This document shows, in pieces, positions 6,477 through 9,751 of a DNA stretch of 9,751 nt. Positions within the stretch are counted from its first letter, which is position 1; the number at the start of each line of letters is the position of its first letter. The position numbers were made by a program, and so were the translations under genes. Source of the DNA: an uncultured Clostridium sp. (GTDB lineage: Bacteria > Bacillota > Clostridia > TANB77 > CAG-508); NCBI GenBank assembly GCA_947643945.1, contig CANRXN010000017.1, forward strand, positions 1 to 9,751, written 5' to 3'. The notes under the pieces were generated by a model, which ran no database searches, had not been told where the DNA came from, and saw only the letters and a program-made list of their open reading frames with translations.

Positions 6477-6554
6477 TTCTATTATATCCTTTCAGCTTGA
6501 TTTATCGATTTTCGGATTCTCATATAAAAGATATCAATATCAATATCTCTATCT

Positions 6555-9500
6555 TCATGCCAATTTCTCTGCATTTTGATTAATTGTTTCTATCTCTTCT
6601 CTTATTTCTTTAAACAAATTTACATCATTTCCAAATAAATCATAAATTTGTCCGACTGTGCTAAATGGTTGTTGCTCTAGCTTTTCCATTTCTATCGTTC
6701 CATTTTTTATCACATAATCAACTAACAATTTAACAAATTGAACCTGTTTCATATTTAACCTATTGTCATTGATGTATTTGTAAAAGATATCACTAACCAC
6801 ACTTGTGTCCAAACCAACTATATTTCTAACAGCTTTTATAATATTAGTATCTCCATATGCTTCTGCATATTCTTTATTACTACCCAATTCTTCAAATAAT
6901 ATTTTTTCTAAATTTTGTTTTTCCAATTCGGTCAATCTTAAGTTATGTCTTATTTTCCATATGATACTATTTTCTAAATTTCCCGTTAAGAACTTTTCTA
7001 ATTTCTTTTTATAGTTGGCAAAGTTATTTCCTGAACTTACATAGGTATATTCCTCATCAATATCAGTAAGTACATCTTCAAAATCTATATCTATAGGCAT
7101 ATGCCATAAATATGGTTCTATAAATGGTGCAATATCTCTTAATTGCTTCCTTATTTCTTCTATATTCCAAAAATCTGCTTCTTTTAAATAATCTGTTTGT
7201 ATAATTTTTAAGATTAGTTCTTGTTTTTGTTTTACTTGAGGGACTGTTCCTAGCTTTGCAAGTTCTTCTACTGTTTCTATTATACTATTTTCGTATCTTG
7301 CTGTTTTTTCTTTTTTTATCTTTTTTACTTGTAAGGCATACAACATGTTATCGAATTTTTTGGCTTCTTCGCTTTCGTTTTCTAAGCTAAATAATGGTAT
7401 CAGATTATCGCTTATATCCATCAAGTCTATTGTTGTTATATGGCTCCAATTTTGTTTTTTACTAAATTGTTCTACATAGTAAAGCTTCGATTTTACAACA
7501 AAACTATCTTTATTTAGTTTGTTGATTTGTTGTAAAAATTCTTCTATTAATTCTTCTCTATAATCTTTATATCTTTCTTCTGCCTGATATACTAAGTTTT
7601 GTAGCTCAACAATTAAGTCTAATTTATATCGATATATTTTTTCTGTTAAACTTAATACAGAATAAGATTCTTTTCCTTTTGGATTTTCAGAGAAAAATTT
7701 AAAATTCTTACAATAATCAAATATATAAAATTCCTTCTTATCTTGCCCTGCTCCAAATAAATCTTTACATAGTCTTGTTCCTCTTCCTATCATTTGCCAA
7801 AATTTAATTTTTGATTTTACTGGCTTGAAGAATACCAAGTTTAGTATTTCTGGTATATCGACTCCTGTATCTAACATATCGACTGATACAGCAATTTGAG
7901 GAAAATCATCTTTTACTGAAAAATGTTCTATTAGGTTTTCATTGTATTTTACTTGATTATCGATTAACTTTGCAAATTCTCCTTTGTATTGAGGATACAA
8001 ATCATTAAATATTTCAACGATTTTTTCTGCATGCTTATGGTTTTTAGCAAATATAATTGTTTTTCCGAAGCTTGTCTCCTCCTTCTACTTTTAGTCCTTT
8101 TTCCATTAATAACTCTAATAATTTTTTTATAGTGTCTCGATTAAATAACCATGAATTTATAGCTTCTGCTTCAATTCCTTCTGGGATGTTTTCTTCATCG
8201 TCTGCAAAGGTATTTTCATATTCTTCTTTTTCTTGGTCTGATAGTTCTTCGTATTTTATTCCTCTATCCATAAATTCGGTTGTTGTTTTGATCGAATGAT
8301 AATCTACTAAGTATCCTTCTTGTACTGCTTTATCATATTCATAAGCAAATGTTGGTACATCATTTTCTATTTCAAAAAATCGATATGTATTTTTATCAAC
8401 ATCGTTTCTTGGTGTTGCTGTTAAACCAATTGTTAATCCATCAAAATATTCGAATATTGTTTGATATTTTTTGTAAATACTTCTGTGTGCCTCATCAATT
8501 ATGATTAAATCAAAATGTCCTGGTGTGAATAATTTGTTTCCACTTTTGTTTTTAGTATTATCAATAGCATTTATCATTGTTTGATAGGTTGAAAATACAA
8601 TTCTACATTCTTCTGGATTTTCTTTACCTTCTAACAAATTACAACATGATGTATTAGGTAATAATTTTGTAAAATTATTTTTGGCTTGTTTTACTAAAAA
8701 CGTTCTATCGGCTAAAAATAATACATTTTTCACCCATTCTTTATCTGTTAATACGTCTACTATTGATATAGCAGTCCTTGTTTTTCCTGTTCCAGTAGCC
8801 ATTACTAATAGCGCTTTTCTATGACCTTCTTCAAAGGTCTCACATACACTTTTTACTGCTTCTAGTTGATATTCTCTATTTGTTATTTTTTCTTGGATGT
8901 ATATGTGTTCTAAGTTCTGCTTGGTTTGCCTTCTATTTACTAATAATTGTAATTCTTCTTGTGTATAGAACCCTGCTACTTTTCTAGGTGCATAATTTGT
9001 ATCATCCCACATATATATTTCAAGTCCATTTGTATAGTAGATAACTGGTCTTTGATTGTATTCTTTTTCAATACAGTCTGCATATAGTTTTGCTTGGTTT
9101 TGACCTACTCTTGGGTCAACACTTGTTCTTTTTGCTTCAATAACTGCTAATGGTAAACCGTTTTTTCCAAACAATACATAATCTGCATAACCTTCTGCTT
9201 TGTTGTTCGGCATTCCAGATAGTTTTAGTTCTTCTGTAATATTTTCTTCGAAATCCCATCCCGCAAGTTTTAGTTCTAAGTCTATATATCTTTTTCGCGT
9301 TTCATATTCTGAAATTTCTTTTACTTCAAATGTGTAATTTTCTTTTTTATCTTCACGTTTCTTGGTTAGTTCTGCTCTTAATTCTTCATTTTCTTTTCTG
9401 GTTTCTTCTAATTTTTTATCCTTTTTTGCTAATTCTTCATATAAATTTTCTTTTTCTTTTACGGCTAATATGTTTAAGGATTGTTTTGGTAAGGTATTTT

Positions 9501-9751
9501 CGTCAAATTCTTCATCTTTAAAGTTATCCCCATAACAATAGGCTATCCATTGCATAAAGTTATAGAGATATTTTAATGATAAAATTGCTTCTTCTCTTGC
9601 TATTTTTTTGTTATTGTGTACGGCATAGTTTCCTAATTTTATGACATATTCAATTTGTTTTAATAGTTTTCTGTCTATTATGTTTTTAAAAGTTAATGAC
9701 GAGTACGTTTTCTTCATAGACCGGGAGGGCAAAACGGACATCATACCTGTA
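6555..9751 (-). pseudogene. hsdR: Type I restriction enzyme R subunit HsdR, 5'-partial, two frameshifts
   Basis: HsdR translocates DNA and cuts it when the recognition site lacks methylation. About 1064 codons are visible once two extra bases are removed; the N-terminus is outside the window. In order: a helical N-terminal domain, in frame with the window edge (YRYDVRFALPVYEENV, then SSLTFKN after removal of one base near 9703) and ending in LGNYAVHNNK; a coiled coil (about 9450-9340); a PD-(D/E)XK nuclease (ADYVLF, then AVIEAKR); a Q-like box REYQ; Walker A MATGTGKT; DEAH; and LTATP. A second extra base at 8067 splits the helicase: without it the protein reads GDKLGKTIIFAKNHKH and continues to motif V (DMLDTGVDIP), motif VI (QMIGRGTRL) and the C-terminal domain. 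As written, translation from the first half stops near 8044 before motifs V and VI. No hsdM or hsdS is seen. Confidence 0.9.

Noticed and set aside
8055..8070. Programmed frameshift in hsdR at the A5 run
   Set aside because: The frame must move +1, not the -1 typical of A runs, and dropping one C upstream of the run restores the family sequence exactly.
9330..9521. Plus-strand frame rich in Phe and Leu, membrane-like
   Set aside because: It is the antisense of the Lys/Glu-rich coiled coil of HsdR, which produces T-rich codons by composition.

Overview
The window is AT-rich DNA from a low-GC Bacillota, most likely a Clostridia-type bacterium. The evidence is T/A-rich intergenic DNA, strong AGGAGG-type ribosome binding sites, textbook sigma-A promoters, and a comM-dprA-yraN cluster of the kind found in that phylum. 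I cannot name a genus from this sequence.

Layout, left to right. Positions 2-379 (+) hold the C-terminal catalytic part of a tyrosine integrase. Positions 380-946 are gene-free but full of structure: inverted repeats, a short direct repeat that may be an integrase arm site, the 3' half of an initiator tRNA-Met (minus strand) ending in the anticodon loop, and several hairpin terminators. This looks like an integration junction, but the 5' half of the tRNA is missing. Positions 947-2212 (-) encode a glutamate-transporter-fold symporter (DAACS/SLC1) with altered substrate and cation motifs. It has its own promoter and a perfect 24-bp palindrome in its leader. Positions 2410-2525 are tandem 38-bp palindromic repeats. 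Positions 2528-5395 (-) form a DNA-uptake/processing operon, comM-dprA-yraN, read from a strong promoter at 5657-5685 through a 255-nt leader that carries a 28-bp inverted repeat.

Positions 5802-9751 (-) are an accessory defence-type block: the large restriction/translocase subunit HsdR of a Type I restriction system (its 5' end lies outside the window), followed by a small GIY-YIG domain protein. No hsdM or hsdS is visible.

The most striking anomaly is a series of single-base insertions. comM carries three and hsdR two. Each can be repaired by removing one base, usually a C just before GG in the gene's sense strand. The tRNA fragment also has one C too many. As written, ComM loses its Walker A motif and HsdR is split between helicase lobes. 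These are either real lesions or a systematic sequencing/assembly error, and both readings are kept open below. DprA also starts unusually late, after an in-frame stop, without its usual N-terminal helical domain.
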